DNA of 58,583 bases from Candidatus Kaiserbacteria bacterium RIFCSPLOWO2_12_FULL_50_10 (GTDB lineage Bacteria > Patescibacteriota > Minisyncoccia > Phycocordibacterales > UBA918). Positions 47,551 through 56,623 of the stretch are shown here, in pieces (position 1 is the stretch's first letter; each line of letters opens with the position of its first letter). The stretch spans positions 1 to 58,583 of the forward strand of contig MFMN01000015.1 in the NCBI GenBank assembly GCA_001783515.1, read 5' to 3'. Position numbers and translations under genes: made by a program. The notes beneath the pieces were generated by a model. That model ran no database searches, was not told the DNA's origin, and saw nothing but the letters and a program-made list of their open reading frames with translations.

Positions 47551-49776
47551 ATGAACAAAAGAACAATCCATATACTTATCTTCGCACTCATCACGCTCGC
47601 TACTCTTCCAGCGCCTGTTTTTGCGATTGATATTGGTGGTGAGGTTGGCAACTTGCTCGCACAACTTGGCGCGCTCTTCTTTGGGTTCTTTGCACTCATT
47701 TTTCAGAAGTCCATCACCTTTCTCGTATTTGAGATTGGACAGAACATGACCGGGCAACTCGGGTTTGTGGTAAACACCACGTGGGCTATCGTGCGCGACC
47801 TCTGCAACCTCGTGTTTATTTTCCTCTTCCTTTACGTCGGCGTGCGACTCGTGCTTACGGTAGAAACGGTCGACCGTGCACGAACGGTGCTGGTGAAAAT
47901 TATTGTTGCGGCACTCCTTGTCAATTTCAGCCTCTTCTTCGCGAAGGCAATTATCGATATCGCGAACGTTGCGGCAGTTGCGGTGTATGGGCTCTTCCAA
48001 GACGCTTCTGGCGAGGCAGATGTAGCTGCTGCGGTTGCGGCATCGCTCGGGCTTCACACCTGGTTTGGCGCTACCGCGCAGCAGCTTCCTCTCATGAGCT
48101 TTACCAAAGGCGTCATGATGATGATTTTCTTCCTCGTTGCCGCACTTTCATTCCTTACCGCGTCAGTCGTACTCTTTAAACGATACGTGATACTGCTCTT
48201 CGGTATGATAGTGTCGCCGCTTGTGCTCATCTTCAAGCTTTTGCCAACGAAGGACTTTTCCTTTATGTCGAGTGTGGTGAAAAAAGTCGAGGGTCTGTAT
48301 TCGCAGTTTATATCGAGTGCGTTTTTCCCGGCGGTATTTCTCTTCCTTATCTACATTTCGCTCCAGATTATTAAATCATACGCGGGTGAGCCGCAGTTCG
48401 CGAAGTCAATTCTTGGTGAAGACGAAAATGCCGTCGGTACGCTTCTTGTGTACTTTATCGGTATTGCGCTTCTCCTCGCCTCGATTCGTGCAGCAAGTAT
48501 GGTTTCCGACACCGCCGCAAACATGTCAATGAGTTTTGCTCGTAAGGCGGGTGGTGCGGCAACGCTTGGTGTGGGTGCGTGGGCAGGAAGAAATCTCGGA
48601 GGACGTCTCGGGAAAATCGCGCAAGAAGGACTACAAAACGGCAAAGTGCCTACGACACGTGTTGGGCGCCTCTTTAAGACCACAGCGATATCTGGCGCGG
48701 AGAAGATGCGTACCGGCAGCTACGATGTTCGCGGCACAAAAGCTTACGCTGGTGCCGCAAAAGCAGCAGGCGTACCCGTTGGTGGCGGCTGGGGTGTAAC
48801 CGACAAGGGGTACGAAGACGTCTATACAGAGAAGGTTAAGAAGGAAAAAGAACTCGCCGAAAAGCAAGCGGCAATCCTCGCGGGCGTTTCGAAAACAGAA
48901 CAAGAAGAAAAAGAAAAGAAGGCAAAGGAAGAGTTCGACAAGACGAAGGAAGCGCTCAGAGACGCATCTTCCTATCGAAAGATTATTGAAGAGAGAAACA
49001 AGGCAGCCGGCACGAGCGGTACTCCTGAAGAGGCAAAAGCGCGCGCAACTGAGCTTGCCGACGCAGACAAGGCAGTTAGTGAAGCACTCCTCAAACAAAG
49101 GAAAGCAAAAGAGGAACACGAAAAAGTTAAGAACGAATACAAAGAAAAGGTTGAAAATGTGCTCGTGGGTACGAAGGAGGCGCGTCAGGCAATCCATCTC
49201 GAGGATACCGCTGCGAAGCATGTCGCTGCAGAGGAGGCGCGCAAGGCGCTCCTTGCACAGCGCGAGGGCACCGTTGCACGTATGGCACAAGCATCACCCG
49301 AAGAACGCGCAGAGCTCCAGAAAAAGGTTGATGAGCTCGAAAAGAAGATAACCGAACAAGAAACAACCATCGAATCCGCAAAGGTGGCAGGCGAAAAGAT
49401 GGTTACTGCAGAGCGTGCCAAGAAAGCCGAAGAAGCGACACTTCAAGTAAAAGCAACCCAAACAGCGCTCACCGGAGCTAAAGAAGGAGGAGAAGTACAG
49501 GCGAAGCTTCAGGCAGAACTTGCGTCACTTCAGGAAAAAGCAGCGCAAGCACAGCAACACGTTGCTGCACCAGCAGGACGAGATACTGATGTCGCGCAGC
49601 GCATGCGTGACGCCGCAAAGGCAGCTCGCAATATGCGGGCAAAGCAGGGAGGTATTGCTGGTTCACAAGAAACCGAAGGTGCTGTGGGCAGAGCGCTCGG
49701 AGGAGGGGCACCATTCTCATCCGCAGGACGCACCGCGGGTACAGAACTTCGAGAAAAGCATAAGCCAAAATACTAA
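47551..49776 (+). CDS. VirB6/TrbL-like polytopic protein with long coiled coil
   Basis: This 741-residue protein has a signal or first membrane helix, then about seven hydrophobic segments within residues 1-330 (for example NLVFIFLFLYVGVRLVL and IIVAALLVNFSLFFAKAIIDIA), as in VirB6/TrbL, the inner-membrane channel component. After about residue 420 comes a charged Ala/Lys/Glu-rich coiled coil of about 270 residues (EKVKKEKELAEKQAAILAG and following), which is unusual for VirB6 and may extend into the cytoplasm. It lies 9 nt after the preceding gene. Confidence 0.8.
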   Translation: MNKRTIHILIFALITLATLPAPVFAIDIGGEVGNLLAQLGALFFGFFALIFQKSITFLVFEIGQNMTGQLGFVVNTTWAIVRDLCNLVFIFLFLYVGVRLVLTVETVDRARTVLVKIIVAALLVNFSLFFAKAIIDIANVAAVAVYGLFQDASGEADVAAAVAASLGLHTWFGATAQQLPLMSFTKGVMMMIFFLVAALSFLTASVVLFKRYVILLFGMIVSPLVLIFKLLPTKDFSFMSSVVKKVEGLYSQFISSAFFPAVFLFLIYISLQIIKSYAGEPQFAKSILGEDENAVGTLLVYFIGIALLLASIRAASMVSDTAANMSMSFARKAGGAATLGVGAWAGRNLGGRLGKIAQEGLQNGKVPTTRVGRLFKTTAISGAEKMRTGSYDVRGTKAYAGAAKAAGVPVGGGWGVTDKGYEDVYTEKVKKEKELAEKQAAILAGVSKTEQEEKEKKAKEEFDKTKEALRDASSYRKIIEERNKAAGTSGTPEEAKARATELADADKAVSEALLKQRKAKEEHEKVKNEYKEKVENVLVGTKEARQAIHLEDTAAKHVAAEEARKALLAQREGTVARMAQASPEERAELQKKVDELEKKITEQETTIESAKVAGEKMVTAERAKKAEEATLQVKATQTALTGAKEGGEVQAKLQAELASLQEKAAQAQQHVAAPAGRDTDVAQRMRDAAKAARNMRAKQGGIAGSQETEGAVGRALGGGAPFSSAGRTAGTELREKHKPKY

Positions 49777-49783
49777 CCAAAAG

Positions 49784-49811
49784 AAAAACGACCGTGCACG
49801 GGTCGTTTTTT
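49784..49811. terminator. Bidirectional terminator
   Basis: AAAAACGACC-GTGCAC-GGGTCGTTTTTT between the convergent VirB6-like and engB genes. Confidence 0.88.
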
Positions 49812-49814
49812 GCA

Positions 49815-50378
49815 TTACAATCCAAGGCGAGTACGGAGCGCTGCGATACCGCGTCCCTCGCGTGAGGAAATCATGCAGTATTCTTGGTGATGGAATGCTT
49901 GTTTGAATGCACGCTCTGCCTTGATGGTTTCTGATTGGTTGAGCTTGTCCATTTTGTTGTGGACAATAATGAGGGGGAGGTTTTCTTCAGTGGCAACCTC
50001 GAGGAGTTCGCGGTCGAATTTTGTCATGCCGACACTGCCGTCGATAATAAGAACGAGTTGCTGAAGGTGCGGACGCACTTCAGGAGAGGTGAGATACCAG
50101 AGAATGTAGCCACGGATTTTATTCGCCGTTTTTACGGAAGTCTGTGCGTAGCCAAAACCGGGAAGGTCGACAATATATTTTTCAGCATCAACCAAGAAGA
50201 AGTTGATTTCTTGCGTGCGTCCAGGCGTTGCGGAAACCTTTGCTGCCTTTTCATTCAGAAGCGCGTTAATGGTCGAGCTTTTCCCCGCGTTACTACGCCC
50301 CACAAAAGCAATATGTGGAATTTCATCCTCAAGAATTTCATTTGACCCCGTGATGCCTTTTATAAACTGGACTTTCAT
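49815..50378 (-). CDS. engB: Ribosome biogenesis GTPase EngB (YsxC)
   Basis: This 187-residue Era-like GTPase is needed for 50S assembly. Motifs: G1 GRSNAGKSS, G2 region with T after GRTQEINFF, G3 DLPGFGYA, G4 HNKMDKLNQ and G5 ISSREGRG. The length is typical. TATGGT ends exactly 6 nt before ATG 50378. The promoter region shares the gap with a family A half-repeat. Confidence 0.95.
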   Translation of the reverse strand: MKVQFIKGITGSNEILEDEIPHIAFVGRSNAGKSSTINALLNEKAAKVSATPGRTQEINFFLVDAEKYIVDLPGFGYAQTSVKTANKIRGYILWYLTSPEVRPHLQQLVLIIDGSVGMTKFDRELLEVATEENLPLIIVHNKMDKLNQSETIKAERAFKQAFHHQEYCMISSREGRGIAALRTRLGL

Positions 50379-50420
50379 GCTGCAACCATATCACAAAAGC
50401 AACATATGTCACGCTGAACC

Positions 50421-50485
50421 GTGGATTTAACTACTGAGTAATCAAGTACACACAATTTCCCTTTTGTCATTCAGGAGGAATCCAG
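50421..50485 (+). repeat. Family A repeat, right-half copy
   Basis: GTGGATTTAACTACTGAGTA, AATCAAGTACACACAATTTC, then CTTTTGTCATTCAGGAGGAA and TCCAG. The arm hairpin has the ATTC/GAAT version. It lies in the divergent gap between engB and the GIY-YIG gene. Confidence 0.82.
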
Positions 50486-50535
50486 AGCTAAAACAAAATA
50501 CTTAGTCTTTTAAGAAAAAGGAATATACTGCAAGA

Positions 50536-50838
50536 ATGGCATGGAAGAAATACAACTTCTGGGTATATATGATGGCAAGCGGTCGGAACGGTACTATTTA
50601 TGTTGGTGTTACCAACAGTCTCTCACGAAGAGTGCTCGAACACAAACTAAAAGAGAAGAAGGGGTTTACTGAAAAATATGATGTTGCTAATCTCGTGTAT
50701 TCTGAGCACCATACGTATATTATCAATGCAATAGACCGGGAGAAGGAGATAAAAGATCTTTCACGAGCTAAAAAGATAGCGCTCATAGAGGTAGAGAATA
50801 TTTTTTGGAAAGACCAATCAATTGACGAAGGACTCTAG
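50536..50838 (+). CDS. GIY-YIG domain protein (UPF0213-like)
   Basis: This 100-residue protein shows the GIY-YIG core: WVYMMASGRNGTIYVGVTNSLSRRVLEHK, with the catalytic Tyr pair and Arg, and the downstream Glu in DREKEIKDLSRAKK. The family includes single-domain nucleases of unknown role, common in these bacteria. TATACT ends exactly 6 nt before the ATG. The stop codon TAG lies inside a family A repeat, so repeat insertion set the C terminus. Confidence 0.88.
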   Translation: MAWKKYNFWVYMMASGRNGTIYVGVTNSLSRRVLEHKLKEKKGFTEKYDVANLVYSEHHTYIINAIDREKEIKDLSRAKKIALIEVENIFWKDQSIDEGL

Positions 50839-50965
50839 ATTCCTCCTGAATGACAAAAGGGAAAGATAATGCCTTGGATTACTGAGTAGTTAAATCCATA
50901 CCGATTTAACTATGTGTCTCTTTAAAACAGTACCCGTCACGTTTGTCATCCTGACGGGATCCAGG
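50835..50965. repeat. Family A repeat, full copy, flush with gene ends
   Basis: The left arm CTAGATTCCTCCTGAATGAC contains the GIY-YIG stop codon (TAG 50836-50838), and the right arm ends CGGGATCCAGG 2 bp before the aminopeptidase stop (50968). The central hairpin is AGTAGTTAAA/TTTAACTA. Confidence 0.85.
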
Positions 50966-50967
50966 CG

Positions 50968-51978
50968 TCAAAGCACGTATTGTCCATGCTCAAAAATCAC
51001 CACGCCGTCGGCGATGACGCGATCGATGACGGGAAAGACGTCGATATGGTATCGTGCTTTGTATGCTTTAATCCCTGGCTTTTTGTAGATACTATGCTTT
51101 TCACCGATTGAAAAATGCATGCCGAGATTGCGTTCAAAGGCGGTGATGTCGTTCAAGAAGCGTTCGCGAGTAATTGCTCTATTTAATCCAAAGCCAAGCT
51201 CGCGAATAATTGGGCGCTCTTCAAGGCGAACCTTTTCAATAATATCCTTGAACGCTTGTGGTGCATTCTCACCAAATCCAGCAATTTGTCCGTGAGCAAT
51301 ATCGACACGAAACGGCTCGTGTTTTTCTATCTCAAAATTCGTATCGGCAAAAATATCGATGTAGAATGAGCCGTTTATAAGCTCAAGACTTCTTGCCTCG
51401 GTAAACACTTCACCAATAGGGAAAGCACCACCAACGTTTTCCATACCGGTGTAGTCGCCAATGTTGAGGCTTGCTGGTTCGAGTCCTCCACTCACGGAGA
51501 GTGTTGCATTACACGATTCATATCGAAGCTCCTCTGCGCTATCAAGAATATGTTTGAGTCCCTGCCCTGTCTCGCGATACCACGTTTTGTCGTACGCAAG
51601 CGCATCAATATACGTGCCCCATGTCGCTTCAGTATTTCGACCAAGTCGCGCGTGTTCAATCACCTTAATTTTCTTCGCAAAAAGATGGAGCCTAATACGA
51701 AAATCATTGAGTCGAAAGTTCGTCGACTGCACCATGACTACCAAGTCTTGAGGAGAAAGCGTTTCGAACACCGCAAGAATCTCTTCCTTTGATGAGGTGT
51801 CGAAATCAATAGTGGTCGCAGAGGGAAGTGCTGCCTTATACGCATCCGCTACAATCTGCGTGAGTCCCCACTGCGCATCATAAATAATCACCGCTTTGTG
51901 CGAGGCGTCATGCTGCAATGCGCTTGTCAAAATATCTGATACATTTCGCACCGCCCGCTCAGTAAGAGTAAGACTCAT
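50968..51978 (-). CDS. M29-like aminopeptidase
   Basis: This 336-residue protein resembles thermophilic/M29 aminopeptidases (AmpS, aminopeptidase T). Visible family features are AFPIGEVFTEARS (metal-binding Glu), RELGFGLN (second Glu), GMHFSIGEK (His) and the YHIDVF motif near the C terminus (H-x-D). These supply the expected two-metal site. It releases N-terminal amino acids from peptides. The start at 51978 follows TGTACT by 8 nt and has a weak AGG. It is convergent with the GIY-YIG gene across a family A repeat. Confidence 0.75.
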   Translation of the reverse strand: MSLTLTERAVRNVSDILTSALQHDASHKAVIIYDAQWGLTQIVADAYKAALPSATTIDFDTSSKEEILAVFETLSPQDLVVMVQSTNFRLNDFRIRLHLFAKKIKVIEHARLGRNTEATWGTYIDALAYDKTWYRETGQGLKHILDSAEELRYESCNATLSVSGGLEPASLNIGDYTGMENVGGAFPIGEVFTEARSLELINGSFYIDIFADTNFEIEKHEPFRVDIAHGQIAGFGENAPQAFKDIIEKVRLEERPIIRELGFGLNRAITRERFLNDITAFERNLGMHFSIGEKHSIYKKPGIKAYKARYHIDVFPVIDRVIADGVVIFEHGQYVL

Positions 51979-52037
51979 ACCTGCACAGTACAAGAAGTAC
52001 GGTGAGAACGCAAACAAAATACGACCAGGGGTCGTAT

Positions 52038-55000
52038 TTAGTTTGGTGAAGATATTCGTGTTGATTGTGAAGTGCTGTGTATGAGTCCGCCAAAAGTCTT
52101 ATTGTTGGTAGTTTCTACCGTTTTGATTCGTCCATCAGGAAGAGTTTCTTGAGTAATGGTGGTGGTGCCGGGTTCTCCTGTGGCGATGGTGGAGCCCACA
52201 TGTTGGAGGCTCGGCAGTTTTTCAAGGTCAAAGACGGGGCCAAAACGCTCATTGAGTCGCTCCAGATTTTGGTGTACGCGCGAGAGAATTTCTTGTGCCT
52301 GTGCAGCGTTTCCTGCTTGCAGAGACTGCTGATATTTCTGCATGTCCACTGCGACTGCGTTGCTAATTTCTTGCGCTTTTGCAAGATCTCGTGCGCTACC
52401 ACCGTGCTCCGCTATGAGCCTCTCTGCATCAGGCGAGAGGTATTCATTGCCAGAAATACCTTGAAGATTGTTTTCGACAGTAGGTACTGTTCCTTCGTTT
52501 TCATACCAATAGGGAGAAGGCTTTTGGCGAAGAGCTTCTTGCATGGCATGCAGGCGATTCGTAAATTCGTTCGGCGCCTCTGGTTCAGTAGCGTTCAGAG
52601 GGATTTGGAATCCGCCAGAGCTGCCCACAACCGTCTCGGGTGCAATTTCTCCTGAAGCAAATTTCTGCTTCAGCGCCTGCGTTGCCGCTTCGTCCTTTTC
52701 AAGGAGGGGATCACTGACTGGGGCGGCACCCCCTGTTTCAGGAGTAGAAAATTTTTGCATGAGTGCATCCATGGCAGCTCCATCTTTTTCGGGGAGAGGG
52801 AATTTGTCATTCAAGGCAAAGGTGTTTGTGCCGCGAATATCTGCGATAGCGTTGCGGACTGTATTGAACGCTTCACTTTGCTCTATGCTTTGAGGCATGG
52901 AGAGCTTCACGCGGGGGAGGTTTTCACTAAGGATACTGCTAAGCGCTGCACCCGCAAACGTGAATCCTGCACCGAGTGCTGCTCCTTCAAGTGCAGCACG
53001 TTTCCGCTGAAGCAATCGCGCTGCGTCAACTTTTTTGTCGCGGCCAGCAAGTACTCCAGAAACTTCTCGGAGGTGCGCTCGCATCGAAGCCTTTAATCCA
53101 GAGTTATGCAGCGCGAGCGTTGTTTCGGCAGTGCCGATTTCAAGGGCGAGCTGTGAGAGCGTGCCGGCGCGAAGCGCGGGAGTGCCCCCGATGTCAACGC
53201 GTTGCTGCATAAGGCGCTTTTGTGTGTAGTCGATACGTGCCGCGAGTCGCTCGGTAAGCGCGGCGACTTTTGTGCGCTGTGCTGCAAGAAGTGCGGGGTC
53301 AGCATTTTGGGACTCTTGCGTGCGGAGCTCCTCATTTGCACGGGTGTATTCATGTGAAAGACGAGAAAGTTTGTCGCGGAGAACCTGCCCGTTGTCGAAT
53401 CCAAATCCTCCTTCGGGAAGTGTGGCTGGAAGAGGAGTGCTTTGCGGCGCTTGCTTTGGCGCCTCGAGCTGCGCGTCGTATTCTGCAAGGCGTTGACTGA
53501 GCACACGCACCTCAGCATCATTGTCCTTTTTGAGCTTTGCGGCAGTGAGACGTTCCTCGACGCCTTTGCGGAGTACGGCGAGATATGCAGGGCTAACGTC
53601 AGGTCCCTTCGGAGCAGCTTCTTTTACAGGAATTTTTTCTCCCATGCGCGCAAGAAGGTCGGCATCGCTTTGCTCGGCGGCCTTGCGTCGCCACCCCGTG
53701 AAGCCTCCGATGCCCGCACCCACAAGAGGAAGTGCGAGGAAGCCGCACATGGTGCCTAGGACGCCTCTTCCTGCGAAACCTGCTGCCATAAGGCCGCCGC
53801 GCTCAACGAAGGCTGAACGTGCAAATCCACGAGAAGCTTCGTCGCCTCGCAAGCTTTCTTCAAGGCTGCGGTTCTTTTCGAGGAAGGTGCCGAGCACTAC
53901 TTCGCGTCGTGCACGAAGCGCCCACTCTGCCGCGAGCCGCTCGAAGGCTGCTTCGTGTTCGGAGCTGAGCGTTTCGGGGAACGTTTTGCGAAGGCTTACA
54001 ATACCATCTTCGATAATAGAGCCGAGCTTGCTGAGCCGCTCTTGCGCGCCGGCTTCGCCGAGTGCTGGTTTTTCACGAATGAGCGCATTGAGTTTTGTAT
54101 TGAGGTCAGGGATGCCGGTGTCATCGGTACTGAAATCGATGCGTCCGTCGGGAAGTACTCCGAAAGCATCTTCTGCGCGAATGCTTTGGGTGAGGGTCGC
54201 GAGGAGTCGTAACTTTTCTTTTTCTTTGCCGCTGTAGGGCGAGCTCCATGCATCGTGGAGTCCTTCTTCGCGTTTTCCAATTTGGTAACTACGGGTTGCG
54301 GTGTGCCAACTGCGACGCACGACACGTTTGAGTTTGCCGAAACGTGTTGCTGCAGGAGTGCGGTCAATCGTAGCGAGATTTTCAAGGTGGCCTGAGACAG
54401 CCTTTGTGTGCACATCTTCGCGTACGAGTGAGGAAAAGCGTTCAAGAACAAGGCGTTGCTGCGACTTGTTTAGATTTTGAAAGCCGGGTGTTTCGCGAAG
54501 GGTTGCGCTATCGACTGAAAAATTCCTAGTAAACGCATCTTCGACATCTTTTGCAAGTTCATGTACGGGCTCGTTTGTGGAAGGAAGTACTTCTGGACGC
54601 GCGGGGGTAGATGGTTTTTCCGAGGCTTCTGTTGCGGAGACTTCGGGCGACTGAGGTGGCGTAGACGGTTCAGAGAGTGGCGCCTCCTCTGAGGAGGCTG
54701 GCTTCTCCATCGGTTCAAGCTTCCAGGTCTTCGGGTCATGCAGGTCTCCTCTTTCTTCAGAGGCTTTTTGGAGCGGCTCAAGTTCCCAGGTGGTAGGGTC
54801 ATTGGGGTCGCCCCTTCCTGCTTTTCTCTCTTCACTATGAGGTAGAGGTGCAGAAGCCTTTTTCTCCATCGGCTCGAGCTTCCACTTTGCTGGATAGCCG
54901 AGCTTTTCTTTTTTTGGTGGGACGGTTGTAGCGGAAGTGGTTACTACGGTTGCGTCAGGTATAGAAGTTACCTCGGCAATCTCGGGCGGCAGCGGTGTCG

Positions 55001-55634
55001 CTGTCTCAGGATGTGACTTCGAGCCTTGTGTAATAATTTTGTCAAAAACCCTGAGTTCCTCTTGGATGCGCCAAGGGACACGCTCCATTTTTTTTGCTCG
55101 AGCAGCAAGTTCTTTGCGCTTCTTTTGTACGGTAGGGAGGAGGCGCTCAAATTCTTGAGGTGATGCCTCAGAAAAGTTTTCAAGTATGGCGAGATACGCA
55201 GAAAAAGAGTCTTTTGTAGGAGCTTCTGCATAGGCAATATCAGCAGCATTGAGTGTATCGATGTAGGGGGTTTTAGAAACCTCGGGAGAGGCGAGGGGTT
55301 TCTCAGCGGGGTTATTTTTTTCCCGTGTTGGTTTCTCATCTACTACCGAGTCAGGCATGCTGGTGTCGCCACGAAGATCTGAAAAAGGATTGATAACTGC
55401 GGAGGTGTCGACATCTTCCATTTCAGCGTGTAGTTCCGTGTGTATCTCCGTGTCGAGAACCGGTTCTGCGGGCAAGGTCTCTTCAGGGGGTGTTGCAGCA
55501 GGAGTTTCCTTCGGGAGGTCTCTGTTTTTAACAAATTTAGGGGAAGGAGAATCTTTGGGGGTATCGTCGGAAAAATCGGGAGACGTATCGCGTCGTCCTT
55601 TCCCGCGAGGCTTTTTTTCAAATCCTTCGTGCAT
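52038..55634 (-). CDS. Giant helical/low-complexity membrane protein
   Basis: This 1198-residue protein has no recognised family. The N-terminal about 370 residues are Pro/Glu/Lys/Thr-rich with three repeats of the type TWKLEPMEK (KWKLEPMEKK, TTWELEPLQKA, KTWKLEPMEKP). Central regions are long charged helices. Two hydrophobic stretches (GVLGTMCGFLALPLVGAGIGGF and GAALGAGFTFAGAALSSIL) could cross the membrane. The C terminus is helical, then Thr-rich (TITQETLPDGRIKTVETTNN). TATACT ends exactly 6 nt before ATG 55634. It may be a surface or cytoskeletal-scale protein. Confidence 0.75.
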   Translation of the reverse strand: MHEGFEKKPRGKGRRDTSPDFSDDTPKDSPSPKFVKNRDLPKETPAATPPEETLPAEPVLDTEIHTELHAEMEDVDTSAVINPFSDLRGDTSMPDSVVDEKPTREKNNPAEKPLASPEVSKTPYIDTLNAADIAYAEAPTKDSFSAYLAILENFSEASPQEFERLLPTVQKKRKELAARAKKMERVPWRIQEELRVFDKIITQGSKSHPETATPLPPEIAEVTSIPDATVVTTSATTVPPKKEKLGYPAKWKLEPMEKKASAPLPHSEERKAGRGDPNDPTTWELEPLQKASEERGDLHDPKTWKLEPMEKPASSEEAPLSEPSTPPQSPEVSATEASEKPSTPARPEVLPSTNEPVHELAKDVEDAFTRNFSVDSATLRETPGFQNLNKSQQRLVLERFSSLVREDVHTKAVSGHLENLATIDRTPAATRFGKLKRVVRRSWHTATRSYQIGKREEGLHDAWSSPYSGKEKEKLRLLATLTQSIRAEDAFGVLPDGRIDFSTDDTGIPDLNTKLNALIREKPALGEAGAQERLSKLGSIIEDGIVSLRKTFPETLSSEHEAAFERLAAEWALRARREVVLGTFLEKNRSLEESLRGDEASRGFARSAFVERGGLMAAGFAGRGVLGTMCGFLALPLVGAGIGGFTGWRRKAAEQSDADLLARMGEKIPVKEAAPKGPDVSPAYLAVLRKGVEERLTAAKLKKDNDAEVRVLSQRLAEYDAQLEAPKQAPQSTPLPATLPEGGFGFDNGQVLRDKLSRLSHEYTRANEELRTQESQNADPALLAAQRTKVAALTERLAARIDYTQKRLMQQRVDIGGTPALRAGTLSQLALEIGTAETTLALHNSGLKASMRAHLREVSGVLAGRDKKVDAARLLQRKRAALEGAALGAGFTFAGAALSSILSENLPRVKLSMPQSIEQSEAFNTVRNAIADIRGTNTFALNDKFPLPEKDGAAMDALMQKFSTPETGGAAPVSDPLLEKDEAATQALKQKFASGEIAPETVVGSSGGFQIPLNATEPEAPNEFTNRLHAMQEALRQKPSPYWYENEGTVPTVENNLQGISGNEYLSPDAERLIAEHGGSARDLAKAQEISNAVAVDMQKYQQSLQAGNAAQAQEILSRVHQNLERLNERFGPVFDLEKLPSLQHVGSTIATGEPGTTTITQETLPDGRIKTVETTNNKTFGGLIHSTSQSTRISSPN

Positions 55635-55699
55635 ATGCAAAGTATACCACATCACATAAAAAAATTTTGATGAGTGGTGGTATACTGCACACGAAAGCT

Positions 55700-56623
55700 A
55701 TGGATCCGTATACTGGCAACGAAGAACTGGATACGCTCGTAAGAGAACGTATGGATACGCTTGCGCCAGAGGTAAAGCGTGTTTTCGACGATCCTGCAAG
55801 CTCTATTTATATCGAGAGTTTTGCGGCGAGTGCAGGCCTCGACGTTGAGAAAACAGAAGGGCTCAAACACGAAATCATACTCATGATGCTCGGCTTTACC
55901 CCCGCCGACGATTTTTCGTTCGTGCTTATGACTGAGCTTGAAATGCCGCCGCGTCAAGCGTTTGCGGTAGAGCACTGGGTGAAGGGCGTCTTTTTGAAAG
56001 AGGTCATGCCATATCTTGTTTCGTCACAAGGAAGTGCAGTGTCGCCAGAAGCTCCGTCGCCCGTACTGCCCGAAGTTTCGCCTGCACCAGTTGCGGTGTC
56101 CGCACCTGCACCAACGCCAGAACCAGTTGTTCTAGAGCCGCAAGAAGAACCACTGCCCGAGCCAGCGCTTCGTACAGAGCCAGAAGCTGCTCCTGTGTAT
56201 GAGCCCGAGCCAGTGCAGGCGCCTGAAAGAGAAGCTCCACAAGAAGTAGCCCTTGTGGCACCGGTAATTCCTACCTATACTGCGCCAGTCCCCGCTCCAG
56301 TTCCACCACCGTCAGCACCTATGCCGGCGCCACACCCCGTAGCGGCGACTCCTCTGCCGGTAGCGCAACCTGCTGTGACTGTGCCAAAAGTTATGATGGC
56401 CCCGCCGCTTCCCAAAGCAATGACACCATTGCCGATCCCGACAAAACAAATACCGGCAATACCTTCAAGTGCCCCAACACTTGCATCTATGCTGCAGACA
56501 TCATCCACGCCAAAACCCCGCACCATGCTTGAAGACGTAGCACGCGCACGAGGCGCCATTACCCCCGAGGGTATCGCCCGCTACGACCGCCCCCTCGCAC
56601 AAACCCCTTCATATGCAAAATAA
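55700..56623 (+). CDS. Protein with structured N domain and Pro-rich tail
   Basis: This 307-residue protein has an N-terminal helical domain of about 100 residues (ELDTLVRERMDTLAPEVKRVFDDPASSIYIESFA) followed by a long Pro/Ala/Val/Glu-rich tail (about residues 118-260) that should be extended. The final segment is again ordered (MLEDVARARGAITPEGIARYD). No signal peptide and no family recognised. TATACT lies 13 nt upstream. It is divergent from the 1198-residue gene, and both have low-complexity Pro/Glu segments, so they may work together. Confidence 0.68.
   Translation: MDPYTGNEELDTLVRERMDTLAPEVKRVFDDPASSIYIESFAASAGLDVEKTEGLKHEIILMMLGFTPADDFSFVLMTELEMPPRQAFAVEHWVKGVFLKEVMPYLVSSQGSAVSPEAPSPVLPEVSPAPVAVSAPAPTPEPVVLEPQEEPLPEPALRTEPEAAPVYEPEPVQAPEREAPQEVALVAPVIPTYTAPVPAPVPPPSAPMPAPHPVAATPLPVAQPAVTVPKVMMAPPLPKAMTPLPIPTKQIPAIPSSAPTLASMLQTSSTPKPRTMLEDVARARGAITPEGIARYDRPLAQTPSYAK

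Noticed and set aside
2672-50965. CRISPR array
   Set aside because: The dispersed repeats lie kilobases apart, are inverted and structured, and show no spacer-repeat periodicity. No cas genes were seen.
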